Positions 35,252 through 45,025 of a stretch of DNA of 64,000 nucleotides are shown here, one piece after another. Position 1 is the stretch's first letter, and every line of letters begins with the position of its first letter. A program made the translations under genes and the position numbers. Below the pieces are notes generated by a model. That model worked only from the letters and a program-made list of their open reading frames with translations. It was not told the origin of the DNA and did not search any database. The stretch comes from Vibrio chagasii (GTDB taxonomy: Bacteria; Pseudomonadota; Gammaproteobacteria; Enterobacterales; Vibrionaceae). The stretch covers positions 123,828 to 187,827 of the forward strand of contig NZ_AP025467.1 in NCBI RefSeq assembly GCF_024347355.1, given 5' to 3'.

Positions 35252-38200
35252 ATGGATATTATTGAAACTACTGCTTCTATTGAAGGCGAGCTATACAAGA
35301 AGCATGAGGATGCAATTGGTAAGTTCAATGCTATAGTTGCAGAATTCAGAATGCTTTTAGAGTCGAGCTGCAACCGAATCATATTCATCCCTTTATCCAT
35401 GGGGAAAGACAGCAGTTACGTAGCAAATGCCGGTTTAGAAGCATATAGACAGTGCTTGGAAGCTGGAACAATCGAAAAGACTAGGCCATTGATCATCTCG
35501 ACTGGAGACCCACTGGCTGAAGCAATTCCAATGATCATGTACACAAAGTGGGCAGCGCCAAAACTTAAAAGTTACGCAGAGAAACATGGAATAAATTTGT
35601 ACTATGAAACTGTGTCTCCGGCCTTCCATGAGGAATATGCAAACAAATATCTAACAGCACAAAAATTCATTCCTAACGCTTCACGCTCTGGAGATTGCTC
35701 TGTCATATTGAAAGTTGTTCCTTCTGAACGATTTGTTAAATCACTTTTAGATATGTTCGCTGAAGATCCAGAAATGCAGCGATACAGAAGCTCAGATGTA
35801 ATCTGTGCCACTGGTCAGAGACTTGATGAAGGTGTTAGAAGAAAAACAAATATGCAGGACCAGGAAACTGCAAACAAAAATTTACAAGATCTAGTTTCTG
35901 AACTCCCAAAATCCGACATCAATACAAATTACAATTTGTACCTCTACGCACCTATCAGAGACTTACTCACTGAACAGGTATTCACAACACTCGAGCTTTC
36001 CGGTGTAAAACCAATAACTAGAAACTTACTTGGTAAAACTATCCCTGCTTTCTTACCTGATTTCGGCCTCCTTCTTGCCATTTATGGTAACGCTAGTTCA
36101 GACTCGTGTGAGATAGCAGTGGGTACCAAAGCAACGGCAGGATGTAACGGTAAGAGCCGCTACGGATGTGGGATTTGTACGATGGTTTCGACGGATTCTA
36201 CACAAGAATCTCTGGCAAAATTAGATCGTTGGAATGCCCTTCAACAACAAGAATTACTAAGAGTTAGGGACTATCTATTCCTGTTGAGTACGAAAAATGA
36301 TAAGCGTATGTTCCATGCTAAGGGGTTCGATAAAGTCGGATTTTCGCGTGTTGCATTTCAACCTAATGCTTTGCGTGTTGAGTACCTTGAGAAGCTTGTT
36401 AGATACTTTTCACAGCTTTCTATCGAATCAATTAAGCGAGCAGATGCATTCAAAAAGCTGGTGGACAACAACGAAGTACACTTACACCCTGGCATCAAAG
36501 AAATCCAAAATGACCCTACACTAAATGCCAAAGCTCGTAGAGCAATGTTAGAGATGTACACTGAACAAGCTCAGAAACCTGTTATTGAACTGTTCTCTCT
36601 CAGGCATGCGATTTTTCTTTCGTTTAGATGGGCACTCGATGGTGTTAATAGCCTCCCGTATCGTCCATTGAAGATTTGGGACGATCTTATTCATGGACGT
36701 GGCTGGATTCCATATCCGGAGCTAAAATCTGACTATGAAAAGCGACACGGTAACGTTTCAATTGTTGATAAAGTAAACCCACTACCTGAAGCAAAAATGT
36801 TCAAAACATTATTGGTTGACGGTGATGAAAAAAACTACATTCAGAACTACAGGTCATTGCTCCAATATTGGCAACGACCTTTGGATACTGCCGACATTTT
36901 AACTGATACAAATTGTACTGTTGAAGATGTGCCTCTAAATCAATTGCCCTACTCCATTCAATATACGCATAGCCATGACCTCGTTCTTGAATCAAGTGTT
37001 GGTATTCCCATCAGAGCATTCATTAACTCTTCCTACGAACTTGTAGGATATGTATGTAAAGGTAGCCATCATTTTATTAAGTCAACTTTATGTGACCGTA
37101 AAGTTGATGAAGCATTTGAGAATGAATTCAAGCTCAAGCAATTTGATCAGGTATTGAATAATCGATTTAATGATTGGGTCAGAGAACTTTCTTTTGATAT
37201 TGAAAGTGAGAATTTTAACTCGAAAGATAGTGCGCTTGATTACCTAAAACGCTCGTTCAAAAAAGCATATCCTGAAGGTATCAATACAATAAAAGTTAAT
37301 CTGCCATATATGCAGGAGATTGATTTGCCATCAGGTTATCAGCAAAAAGAAAGAAAAGTGTCTCCGGCTCTTAACTTCACTAAACGTACAGTAAAAAAAT
37401 CAAATACAGGTGTCATTACAAAAGGGCTTACTAGACTTAGTTTTTATGATGTTCAAACTCTACCTAGACTACACCTTGCCCATTCAGACCAAAAAAGAAT
37501 GGTATCTGCGGATTATGGATTATCTAGCGAAAACATTAAGTCTGTATTTAACCCTGAGTTTACTGTTGATAGCTCCCCTACTCTCGGCGACCGCATGAAC
37601 ATAATTGTTAATGAGAAAACAATTAGTCGAATGAAATTAATTGGCTTTTATGACAAAGCAATTCAGCATCATGACGCTGTCTTTAAACAGAATATTAAAG
37701 AGGTTCGCAAATCATATTCTAGCGCGGTTCGTCAAACAATTAGAAAAGGTTCATGTGCAGGAATAGCCCTAGAAATGGTTGCTCAAGGAGTTGTACAGAT
37801 TTCTAAAAGCTACCTACCAACGTTCAAAAATCTCTCTAGAAGGACAGAGCTATTTGAAGAGCTTGGGTGCTTTGACTATCAACATCTTTCAATTAAAGAG
37901 TTGAATCAACTTCCTTTTCTAGTTGACATGAAACAGCATAGGCATGATAAGGCTAAAGTACTTTTAGAAATAAGGGCCCGAAGAAATTCTATTCGTAAAC
38001 AAGTACGTAAACACTTGGCATTTCCATCCATCAATATCAAGTCTAGAATCCTTGCCTTTATTGAGCAGCTTGAGTTGGCTATTGCACACTATTCCGATTG
38101 CAGCTTTTTGGCCTCACAGAAAGCCGCATTCGTTTCATCTTCGATTAGCCAAAAGGCTAGCCTGGCCAAAGCTTGGCTATTGCTAAATAGAGATAGTCTT

Positions 38201-38965
38201 TCCAGTACTCAAAATTTATTAAAAAAGGTCCTATCAAAGAATCAATTAGATCTAATCGCTAACGACACATCGCTGCAACGAGATATTTATAAGCTCTGCG
38301 AAACTGAAATGGCAAAGGTGTTAGGGACAATTAATAGGTCTATGGAGAAATGGTCAGCAATAAAAGATGTCAACCAGGAATACCAAAGACTTACGGCGAT
38401 CAAAATGAGTGGTTTTCCGTCAGAATTCTTTGCTGAATGGAAAGGAACTGATATTAAAACGCGTTCTGAATTAAAACAAAAAAGGTGCCCTACTTTAGAT
38501 GGTGAATCAAAACGTATTGCTAGTAAAATTAGACGCGAGTACCTTACTAAAGCTTCGGTAATGTATTCGAGTAAACTTTGCGATAGTTATGGTTTTACCT
38601 ATTTACTTAATTCAAATGAGAATTCATGGTCCCCAAATCTGTATCACCTTGCAGCACAACTAAAACAACAAGTTGATATTGAATCTTCAGTATTTTTGTT
38701 TTTGAACTCACTTTCGGAATCGCTTTGTTTTGCAATCAAGTCATCCTATAAACAGGCATTAGCTGGTCTATCCCTGTCAAATAGAGTTAACTATGAAGTA
38801 CTTACATTAGCTGCTAATGAATCTAAGATTCAAACGTTTTCAACTAAAACGGTTGACAGTAGTATTGGTGGTCGCCCAGAACGGACAGCAGCAAAGAAAA
38901 AATCAAAATATGGCAAAGGTGGACTTTTTAAAGCCATCGCTCGCAGACAAGTATCAAACGGATAA
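35252..38965 (+). CDS. Giant DndC-like PP-loop / PAPS-reductase family protein
   Basis: 1237 residues from the ATG at 35252 (AAGGGGTGG upstream). Residues 1-330 follow DndC closely: PP-loop LSMGKDSS (48-55, canonical SGGKDS), TGDPLAE (85-91), GDCSVILKVVPSERF (147-161), ATGQRLDE (186-193), and a Cys set at about 286, 298, 306 and 309 within CNGKSRYGCGIC, which in DndC binds an iron-sulfur cluster (consensus SRFGCWTC). DndC activates the DNA backbone for sulfur insertion. Usual DndC length is about 500, so the ~900-residue C-terminal part is extra and unrecognised; it ends in a Lys-rich tail. No DndD or DndE gene is adjacent. Could replace them, or modify a different target. Confidence 0.7.
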   Translation: MDIIETTASIEGELYKKHEDAIGKFNAIVAEFRMLLESSCNRIIFIPLSMGKDSSYVANAGLEAYRQCLEAGTIEKTRPLIISTGDPLAEAIPMIMYTKWAAPKLKSYAEKHGINLYYETVSPAFHEEYANKYLTAQKFIPNASRSGDCSVILKVVPSERFVKSLLDMFAEDPEMQRYRSSDVICATGQRLDEGVRRKTNMQDQETANKNLQDLVSELPKSDINTNYNLYLYAPIRDLLTEQVFTTLELSGVKPITRNLLGKTIPAFLPDFGLLLAIYGNASSDSCEIAVGTKATAGCNGKSRYGCGICTMVSTDSTQESLAKLDRWNALQQQELLRVRDYLFLLSTKNDKRMFHAKGFDKVGFSRVAFQPNALRVEYLEKLVRYFSQLSIESIKRADAFKKLVDNNEVHLHPGIKEIQNDPTLNAKARRAMLEMYTEQAQKPVIELFSLRHAIFLSFRWALDGVNSLPYRPLKIWDDLIHGRGWIPYPELKSDYEKRHGNVSIVDKVNPLPEAKMFKTLLVDGDEKNYIQNYRSLLQYWQRPLDTADILTDTNCTVEDVPLNQLPYSIQYTHSHDLVLESSVGIPIRAFINSSYELVGYVCKGSHHFIKSTLCDRKVDEAFENEFKLKQFDQVLNNRFNDWVRELSFDIESENFNSKDSALDYLKRSFKKAYPEGINTIKVNLPYMQEIDLPSGYQQKERKVSPALNFTKRTVKKSNTGVITKGLTRLSFYDVQTLPRLHLAHSDQKRMVSADYGLSSENIKSVFNPEFTVDSSPTLGDRMNIIVNEKTISRMKLIGFYDKAIQHHDAVFKQNIKEVRKSYSSAVRQTIRKGSCAGIALEMVAQGVVQISKSYLPTFKNLSRRTELFEELGCFDYQHLSIKELNQLPFLVDMKQHRHDKAKVLLEIRARRNSIRKQVRKHLAFPSINIKSRILAFIEQLELAIAHYSDCSFLASQKAAFVSSSISQKASLAKAWLLLNRDSLSSTQNLLKKVLSKNQLDLIANDTSLQRDIYKLCETEMAKVLGTINRSMEKWSAIKDVNQEYQRLTAIKMSGFPSEFFAEWKGTDIKTRSELKQKRCPTLDGESKRIASKIRREYLTKASVMYSSKLCDSYGFTYLLNSNENSWSPNLYHLAAQLKQQVDIESSVFLFLNSLSESLCFAIKSSYKQALAGLSLSNRVNYEVLTLAANESKIQTFSTKTVDSSIGGRPERTAAKKKSKYGKGGLFKAIARRQVSNG

Positions 38966-38968
38966 TCT

Positions 38969-39433
38969 ATGTATACATATATAAACCCCATTTCAGACAT
39001 TGCCAATGCATTCAGCGTTTCTGAAACATTGGTTTCAAGTTGGCAAAAGACAAAACCACATATAGCTGAAACTATGGATTTGTCTTTTAGCTCATATTCT
39101 GATGATAATACTTTGAGAAAGGCGATTGAGTTGCTTTCTTCCGATCATAATATTGCAACCATTAATGCTTTCTTTGGCTTGCCTGAATCTATCAATAAAC
39201 TAGAGTTTGCTAATGTTCCTATTATCACATTACGAACTTGGTTTAAGGAAAAGCCATTTTTCTATACTTGTTTTATGTTAGGTTTACAGCAAAAAATTAT
39301 TAATCTTGCTTTTAAAGACTCGTCTGAAGAAAAGAAATCATCCGTCTTAAAAAGCCTTTTAGCAAATGAAGTTGTAGAACTTTATCTAGCTTCTCCGAGA
39401 GGTTTAACTAAGTTATTGGCAGTGTTGGAGTAG
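38969..39433 (+). CDS. Hypothetical partner of the DndC-like protein (154 aa)
   Basis: Starts three bases after the DndC-like stop, so translation is coupled. The first ~30 residues (ISDIANAFSVSETLVSSWQK) resemble a helix-turn-helix with a recognition helix; the rest is helical and unknown. Might be a DNA-binding subunit of the sulfur system. Confidence 0.6.
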   Translation: MYTYINPISDIANAFSVSETLVSSWQKTKPHIAETMDLSFSSYSDDNTLRKAIELLSSDHNIATINAFFGLPESINKLEFANVPIITLRTWFKEKPFFYTCFMLGLQQKIINLAFKDSSEEKKSSVLKSLLANEVVELYLASPRGLTKLLAVLE

Positions 39434-39594
39434 ACCCAATCCTGCTTCATCGGTATCAATACCTTTTTTCTGCATTATACTCTTTTCAAAAAGTGATCGC
39501 TTAAAGCGTAACCTAGCCTTTTTTGCTATCACTTCACTATAATACCTATTTTGGCAGCGTCCCTTTCTTGATGGTTAGGCGTACGTTGCCAAGC

Positions 39595-39788
39595 TGGGAC
39601 AGTGTCCCAGTTTCGGACATTATCCTTTTTCCAGCAAAGTGGGACAGTGTCCCAGTTCCGGACATTATCGTTCTCCAACAAAGTGGGACAGTGTCCCAGT
39701 TTCGAAGATTATCGTTTTTCCAACAAAGTGGGACAGTGTCCCAGTTCCGGACATTGTCGTTTTTCTAACGAAGTGGGACAGTGTCCCA
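39595..39788. repeat. Five tandem palindromes with 44-45 bp period
   Basis: Each unit carries TGGGACAGTGTCCCA, a perfect 7+1+7 palindrome, at 39595, 39640, 39684, 39729 and 39774. The linker (CAGTTCCGGACATTATCGTT, then TTCCAACAAAG) is also largely conserved. The regular spacing of about four helical turns suggests cooperative protein binding: candidates are a ParB/centromere site, an iteron-like copy control site or an operator. Confidence 0.9.
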
Positions 39789-39929
39789 GTGGTGGACATT
39801 TTCGGTAAATGACCACTACTGGAAAACTGATTGATTTGTATAGGTGGCTCAAGACAGATTGCTATATTAGCGCTATTGCGGAGTGTGAATGGTAGAAACT
39901 ATTCCATAGCGAGCACGAAGACAATTGAA

Positions 39930-41183
39930 TCAAAATGGACACTTTAGAAGTTTTGTTGATTTTAGCTTAGTTGAGTCTAGGTCGAACCCCATGCTCAATT
40001 CACAATAGACTGGGTTTAAAGCGCCGATTCTGTGATTAGTATTTGACATGATAAAACCTGTTAAACCACCTAATGTACCTGGGCGATTAAGGCGGCTTTT
40101 AGTTGCAAAGGTATTTTTATAGTCATTTCGAATTAGAGAAGCGCTCATGCCTTTAAACTCCTTATTACTGGGGTTTAGGATTCTATTTATAGGCCCTGTA
40201 TAGAAAGCACCATCACTAGCCAATCCACGACTAGGTAAGACTTTACAGTTTTTCTTTACGTTGAATTTAAACTCTCTAATCCTATCAACGACATCATTAC
40301 TAAAGTCAAAAGATATCTGGAACATAGAGCCGTCCAAGCTCAATTCCTCAATGGTTTTTATTGCAACTAAGATCGAATAACAAATATCAAGAATGATGCT
40401 GTTTCCTAGAGCAGCAACCCTATGGCGCCTGTAGCCACCTTTAGGGTTCTCGAGGCAAACAAGATCCAATAGTTCCTTGGATTGATTTTCAAATAATGGA
40501 AATACATCGCCTGGCTTCTTATTTGCAAAACTAGTAACGATGTCAAACAGCCTTCTACCTGACTTATAGGCTTTCGTTTCAGGTAAGTAAGCTATGAAAA
40601 ATGTTCGATGGCGATATTGGTTATATCCGAAATTAGCACCTGAGATAGTTTCAAATTCAACTTGATATCCCAGCTCCATCAGATTCAAGCAAATTTCATA
40701 TAGGCCACTACAGACTAGGTCTTGTGCATTTTCACCGATAAGATACTTCGGCATCGTATTCTCGACTTTAACTAAGATATCATCTATTAACTGGGAAGGG
40801 CCCCCCTGAATTCCACGATTATCAGTAGTGTTGGCTCTTGAGGTTGTTTGACATGGAAATGTGAGAATTAGTACATCCGGAAAGGGAATTACATCGTTGA
40901 GCATCTCTTCTATTGTGAATGTTGTAAACCCAGTCTCTTCGACTGGAACTTTATCTTGATCGGCCAATTCTGATAGAGGGTGATTGTCTTCATTTATTGC
41001 GAAGTAGTTGAGATCGCCACCGAGTTCATGGCCATTCTCTTTAAGATATGTATTGCAGTAGTTGTCTACTTCAAAAGAACCTACAAAATTAAAAGGCGAG
41101 TTAGGAATACGTTTGGCCGCACTAGAAAATGCAGATATTCCGGCACATAAATCGTATACATTCAACGTTTCACAATTAGCCAT
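39930..41183 (-). CDS. C5-cytosine DNA methyltransferase
   Basis: 417 residues. Motif I (YDLCAGISAFSSA, 10-22), catalytic motif IV (FPCQTTS, 109-115), motif VI (IGENAQDL, 149-156; Ala replaces Val of ENV), motif VIII (NQYRHRTFF, near 187-195) and motif IX/X (AALGNSIILDI). The variable target-recognition region lies between VIII and IX. Coupled to the 41193-41756 gene upstream and controlled by the plasmid-wide TATGGTAAT promoter. No identifiable restriction endonuclease, unless the partner gene is one. Confidence 0.85.
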   Translation of the reverse strand: MANCETLNVYDLCAGISAFSSAAKRIPNSPFNFVGSFEVDNYCNTYLKENGHELGGDLNYFAINEDNHPLSELADQDKVPVEETGFTTFTIEEMLNDVIPFPDVLILTFPCQTTSRANTTDNRGIQGGPSQLIDDILVKVENTMPKYLIGENAQDLVCSGLYEICLNLMELGYQVEFETISGANFGYNQYRHRTFFIAYLPETKAYKSGRRLFDIVTSFANKKPGDVFPLFENQSKELLDLVCLENPKGGYRRHRVAALGNSIILDICYSILVAIKTIEELSLDGSMFQISFDFSNDVVDRIREFKFNVKKNCKVLPSRGLASDGAFYTGPINRILNPSNKEFKGMSASLIRNDYKNTFATKSRLNRPGTLGGLTGFIMSNTNHRIGALNPVYCELSMGFDLDSTKLKSTKLLKCPF

Positions 41184-41192
41184 AACGAACCT

Positions 41193-41756
41193 TTAGAATG
41201 GAAGTGGGGAAGGGTATTTAAGTTCAGAGAGAACGACTTCACACATGTTTGCCGAGCCGCCAACTTCGAAGTAGTACCATTTCTTATTTATGCCAAGAAA
41301 TACTTGTACTTCAGTATCGCCACGTGACAAAGAGAACCTGCGATTGCTAACCATTGAGCTCCATTGTAATGGTTCAAAGTACTTAGTATTTATAGATATA
41401 TGATTCAATTTGCTCTTGATTGCAGCTTCAACAGAAGCAGTGGAGCATGATAAAGATGGGTTGTATTCGATATCACTTATTGCGTATCGATGGCCTGTAA
41501 CTGTTTCAATATAGAAAATTTTAACTTGGCCATCGACATATCCCACATTCACGATTTCACTGGTTTGGTAACACTTACCAGCTTGAAGACGGCCATAGCA
41601 ATTCCAAAAAATACCTTCTGCGTAAATTCCAATAGAAGCATTTGATATGATCCCATCAAAAATCATATTTTCAGATGTACGAACTAAGTCAATCGAAAAT
41701 AGAAGGTCAATTTCCTTTTGTAAATTAATGGCTGATAAATTTCTAGTCAGTTTCAT
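41193..41756 (-). CDS. Hypothetical partner of the cytosine methyltransferase (187 aa)
   Basis: First gene of a two-gene operon; nine bases separate it from the methyltransferase. Beta-rich and soluble; no nuclease motif (PD-D/ExK or HNH) evident. Could be a specificity or control protein, or a very divergent endonuclease; position is the only evidence. Confidence 0.65.
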   Translation of the reverse strand: MKLTRNLSAINLQKEIDLLFSIDLVRTSENMIFDGIISNASIGIYAEGIFWNCYGRLQAGKCYQTSEIVNVGYVDGQVKIFYIETVTGHRYAISDIEYNPSLSCSTASVEAAIKSKLNHISINTKYFEPLQWSSMVSNRRFSLSRGDTEVQVFLGINKKWYYFEVGGSANMCEVVLSELKYPSPLPF

Positions 41757-41771
41757 GCTTAACCCCTAAGT

Positions 41772-41825
41772 TGCTAGTATATGGTAAATTATATGCTATC
41801 TCAGAATAAATTACCATATATCTAC
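41772..41825 (-). promoter_or_regulatory. Methyltransferase operon promoter with paired operators
   Basis: On the minus strand: TAGATATATGGTAAT box, then TATAAT (41788-41793) with the same box-to-10 spacing as the array promoters, then an inverted copy of the box (TGCTAGTATATGGTAAA on the plus strand, 41772-41788) over the start point. Two facing copies look like operators for one regulator. Confidence 0.65.
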
Positions 41826-41915
41826 ACCAATGTGTTAAAATGAATTTCTAGGTTTGAAAAGGGCCGTAAATGGCTTGTACAGCACTTAATAAGCAACTTG
41901 AAGGACTGTAAGACC

Positions 41916-42119
41916 ATGACTGACTGTTGTCATAGAGCAGTGACGACTTACATTGTTTGTACTGCGTACAACTTCACAGGTGAGCATTTGGGTGATGAAT
42001 TCGCAAGACGAATGCTTATTGACGCCGGAATATCAATGAACAACAAGAAGGATGCTTTGGTTATAGAGTCCCTTGGTGAGCAGTATGTTCATGTAGTTAA
42101 GAAATTAACAAACATGTAA
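41916..42119 (+). CDS. Small hypothetical protein (67 aa)
   Basis: ATG at 41916 with GAAGGACTGTAAGACC before it; a TTG start at 41898 is possible. Two early Cys (TDCCH). No motif recognised. Confidence 0.5.
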   Translation: MTDCCHRAVTTYIVCTAYNFTGEHLGDEFARRMLIDAGISMNNKKDALVIESLGEQYVHVVKKLTNM

Positions 42120-42170
42120 TTAACGAGCGTTGAAAACTGATGGGCACATGTAACGAGAGATTTATAAGAA

Positions 42171-42746
42171 ATGAATGAAATTGATGTAAGAGCATTACGA
42201 GAAAAAATGGCAATTGAACAAAAGTGCCAAAAGTATCCGCATACCAAGATTCAGGTCGGCGCCATTCTCTATAAAGTAGATGTCTGTGAGTGGGACGATG
42301 GAAGCACCAACATAAACTTGGTTGAGTGGGAAGTACGCTCAATAAGACGAAAAAGAGGCACTCAAACACCAATGGGGAAGCGAAGAATTGGCTCTCAATT
42401 CGGTGATTCAGCACCCCTCTATGTAAATGTTACTGCAAAGATTAAGAATAGAACATGGATAAAGCAGCCAGCTTCGATTGGTGGATATGGGTGGACAAAA
42501 AGTATCTCCAAACATTGCCAGGACCAATTTGAAGTCGGGAAGAGGTTGCCGATAGGTATGTTCACAACTCAACGTGCAGCATTGAAGTGGGCGTTAAGAG
42601 ATAATGAAATTGCACTGAGTCGCTACAAAAAATGTCGCGATATAGAAACTGATGAATCCGAAATTATCGAATGGGATGAGGAAATAATCCACAAATCAAA
42701 AACGATTCGGTTGTTAAAGTCGAGAATCAAGAAGCTGGGAAGCTAA
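42171..42746 (+). CDS. Hypothetical protein (191 aa)
   Basis: Basic, soluble protein with Lys/Arg-rich N- and C-terminal parts and a GGYGWTKSIS stretch in the middle. No catalytic motif recognised. Converges on the RctB-like gene; the stop lies within the shared terminator hairpin. Confidence 0.65.
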   Translation: MNEIDVRALREKMAIEQKCQKYPHTKIQVGAILYKVDVCEWDDGSTNINLVEWEVRSIRRKRGTQTPMGKRRIGSQFGDSAPLYVNVTAKIKNRTWIKQPASIGGYGWTKSISKHCQDQFEVGKRLPIGMFTTQRAALKWALRDNEIALSRYKKCRDIETDESEIIEWDEEIIHKSKTIRLLKSRIKKLGS

Positions 42747-42769
42747 GCCTTGTTCAGCTTCTTGATTCT
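42723..42769. terminator. Bidirectional terminator
   Basis: Perfect 15-base stem (AGAATCAAGAAGCTG and complement) with a 17-base loop, between converging genes. Confidence 0.75.
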
Positions 42770-42775
42770 TACCTA

Positions 42776-44812
42776 TTAATCGAATGAAGGTAGATTTATA
42801 GTAGGGGAGTGTGCGATCCCTTGTTGACCCGTAAGTGTAGGATCAATGAATAACTGAGTAACTTGAAGAAGTTTAGAAGATGGTGATTTACCATTCCAAA
42901 CAACATCTTCTATGTCACGATGAATGCTCGTCATTTTGTTCAGCGAATGGATTAAATCAACGATATTTACAAACTTGTACTTCAACCCGCACAATAAAAG
43001 CAGCGTATCCATATCATCGTGGTTTAACTCTCTGTTTTCATCGCCAATGTAGAGGCCGCGCAGTCCCTTAAGGTCAGAGCTTACTCGATCCGCAACAACG
43101 CCGATCGGCAGAGTCGAAGCCTTGGCAATAACCTTAATAGCAAATTCAATTTCATCTTTACTATTGTACTTAGTCAAAACCATTTTTCGGTCTTTGACAC
43201 AAAGGTAGGTTACCGTAGTTCTCCTTAATACCGGTTTCAGAACCCTAGCAGCATCGGTAAAAATCAATTCATTCATCTTCTCGTGGAACGAAAGTCCAGC
43301 AGTAAGTTTGTTTTGTGCCGTTGGTCGCTTCATTGAACTAGAAGTTACGTTGCAACAATGCAGCATCTCCTCTAGGTGACAATCCACCGATAATGTGAGG
43401 TCAATTAAATCAAGTGAGCCGTGATATCCCCAGAGGTTGAAATAAATCACCTGATTATCCTCATCTAGCGAGCTAGTACAGTGTTCGTCATTAGCTTTAT
43501 TCATCTGCTTCAAATTACCTACCAAAGTTGTTTTGAAGTTTCCGAATGTGCTCGTTGCACCCATGTCACTATATGTCTTCTTTAAGTTCTCAACATAAGT
43601 AGCGTTATTATCCTTTGACTGTTTATTAGAAGTAATACGTGACCTAAATCGTAGGTACAGAGAAAAGATAAGAGCGGGGCTTGAGAGGCTAGAAGGTGGG
43701 AAGGCAAAAACATAATTTGAAGAAAGCAAAGACTTGAAAATATGCTCAGGTAACGAGATCAGAAATAATGAAGCATTTTCACCAAAAATGACTCTATCGC
43801 CCTCAATTCTCGGTGCGCCAGTAGTTCCCGTATTGACTAAAGGAGTACACTGTTCGAAACACTTATATCTCTGCCTTACGTAAGGTTCAAGGGTATCATC
43901 TATAAATGCAAGGTTGGCAAGATCAAATAAATCAAAGGTTGTGTCATAAATGGCACCAATACTTTCACGCATTCGTTCTCGAGCTTTTCCGTTTGGAGCC
44001 ATCCCGCGAATTCTCAATAAGTGATTCAAACTCACAGGAGTTTGGTTGAGAGGGAATTGGTGTTCTGTACGATATGAATCGAGCATCCATTCATGGTAGT
44101 TGTATATAAGCGTGTATACACCAAGAAGGTTTTGAAGATCTGATGCATGCATAATGCGAGAGTCACTAAACACTCGGACTTTACAATCAACAGTGCCGTT
44201 TTCAGTTACTACTTTAAAACTATTAGCGATAGATTTTTTTGAGACTTTCCCAGGTGGAACAATCTGTTCAATCGGAAAGGAGCCCTTTGGCCGGATGATT
44301 TGTTTTTCAGACTGATCTAAAACTTGCTTTGGTGGTATTGCAAGACCATATCCAGCACACAATTCACTAGAAGCTTTTCGTTTCGATGCTATTAGAGCTG
44401 CGTTAGTGCTTTTGTCAGATATTGATGATCGGACAATAGGTTGTGACTTCTTAGAATTCGCTTCAGTAGAATTAGAGCCAGTAGTAAAAGTTATGCAAGT
44501 AACCTTGCCGCCTTTATCGCCATTACCAAAACGGAATGGTATTGGCTCTAGCAAACCTAGCTTTTCCAATCCGCGGATCCGATTTCTGAAGGTGTCTAGA
44601 ACGATATCAAAATGGTCGGCAAGATCAGAAATAGAGAAAGAATTCTCTGCGTCTTTCATTTGGAATGCGTAGGAAATGCATTTGAGCGTATCAAGTTGGA
44701 CTTTCGATAGTGATGAAGTGTCAATTTCAGAGTCGATGTCCAACACCTCTTGAGGAAAGTAAAGAAACTTTCCTTCTGATTTTGTTCGGTTGTGAAAAAT
44801 CAACTCTGTCAT
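42776..44812 (-). CDS. RctB-like replication initiator
   Basis: 678 residues from the ATG at 44812; a TTG at 44827 would add five. Several blocks recall RctB, the initiator of Vibrio chromosome 2 (about 658 residues): an N-terminal winged-helix (DHFDIVLDTFRNRIRGLEKLGLL), RIRGM...ARERMRESI, YVFAFPPSSLSSPALIFSLYLRFRSR, and FNLWGYHGSLDLID...VDCHLEEML. The comparison is with RctB as I remember it, not an alignment. The gene reads away from a region with Dam-site repeats and a DnaA box, the ori2-like arrangement. It would make this a second replicon on the molecule. Its leader CTTGGGCAATTACC faintly echoes the array leader. Confidence 0.8.
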   Translation of the reverse strand: MTELIFHNRTKSEGKFLYFPQEVLDIDSEIDTSSLSKVQLDTLKCISYAFQMKDAENSFSISDLADHFDIVLDTFRNRIRGLEKLGLLEPIPFRFGNGDKGGKVTCITFTTGSNSTEANSKKSQPIVRSSISDKSTNAALIASKRKASSELCAGYGLAIPPKQVLDQSEKQIIRPKGSFPIEQIVPPGKVSKKSIANSFKVVTENGTVDCKVRVFSDSRIMHASDLQNLLGVYTLIYNYHEWMLDSYRTEHQFPLNQTPVSLNHLLRIRGMAPNGKARERMRESIGAIYDTTFDLFDLANLAFIDDTLEPYVRQRYKCFEQCTPLVNTGTTGAPRIEGDRVIFGENASLFLISLPEHIFKSLLSSNYVFAFPPSSLSSPALIFSLYLRFRSRITSNKQSKDNNATYVENLKKTYSDMGATSTFGNFKTTLVGNLKQMNKANDEHCTSSLDEDNQVIYFNLWGYHGSLDLIDLTLSVDCHLEEMLHCCNVTSSSMKRPTAQNKLTAGLSFHEKMNELIFTDAARVLKPVLRRTTVTYLCVKDRKMVLTKYNSKDEIEFAIKVIAKASTLPIGVVADRVSSDLKGLRGLYIGDENRELNHDDMDTLLLLCGLKYKFVNIVDLIHSLNKMTSIHRDIEDVVWNGKSPSSKLLQVTQLFIDPTLTGQQGIAHSPTINLPSFD

Positions 44813-44971
44813 TTGGTAATTGCCCAAGGATTAAAATATTCGTTTTGCTTTAGTCTCTGATAATAGCGAAAAAAATGAATAGATCAATCTTTGTTATTGA
44901 AAGAGCTCTTAATACTGATCTAAATGATTACTTATTTATATTTTTCATCAAGTTATCTACTTATAGTGTTG

Positions 44972-44980
44972 TGTGGATAA
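44972..44980 (-). promoter_or_regulatory. DnaA box
   Basis: Exact TTATCCACA consensus on the minus strand, about 50 bp from the phased iterons. Confidence 0.75.
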
Positions 44981-45025
44981 TGGTCTAAGTTATTGATATT
45001 TAAAGACTATAAGGCAAGAAGAGTG

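Noticed and set aside
39595..39788. Palindrome array as a CRISPR array or coding repeat
   Set aside because: The linkers are conserved rather than unique spacers, and open frames across it only reflect the repeat period.
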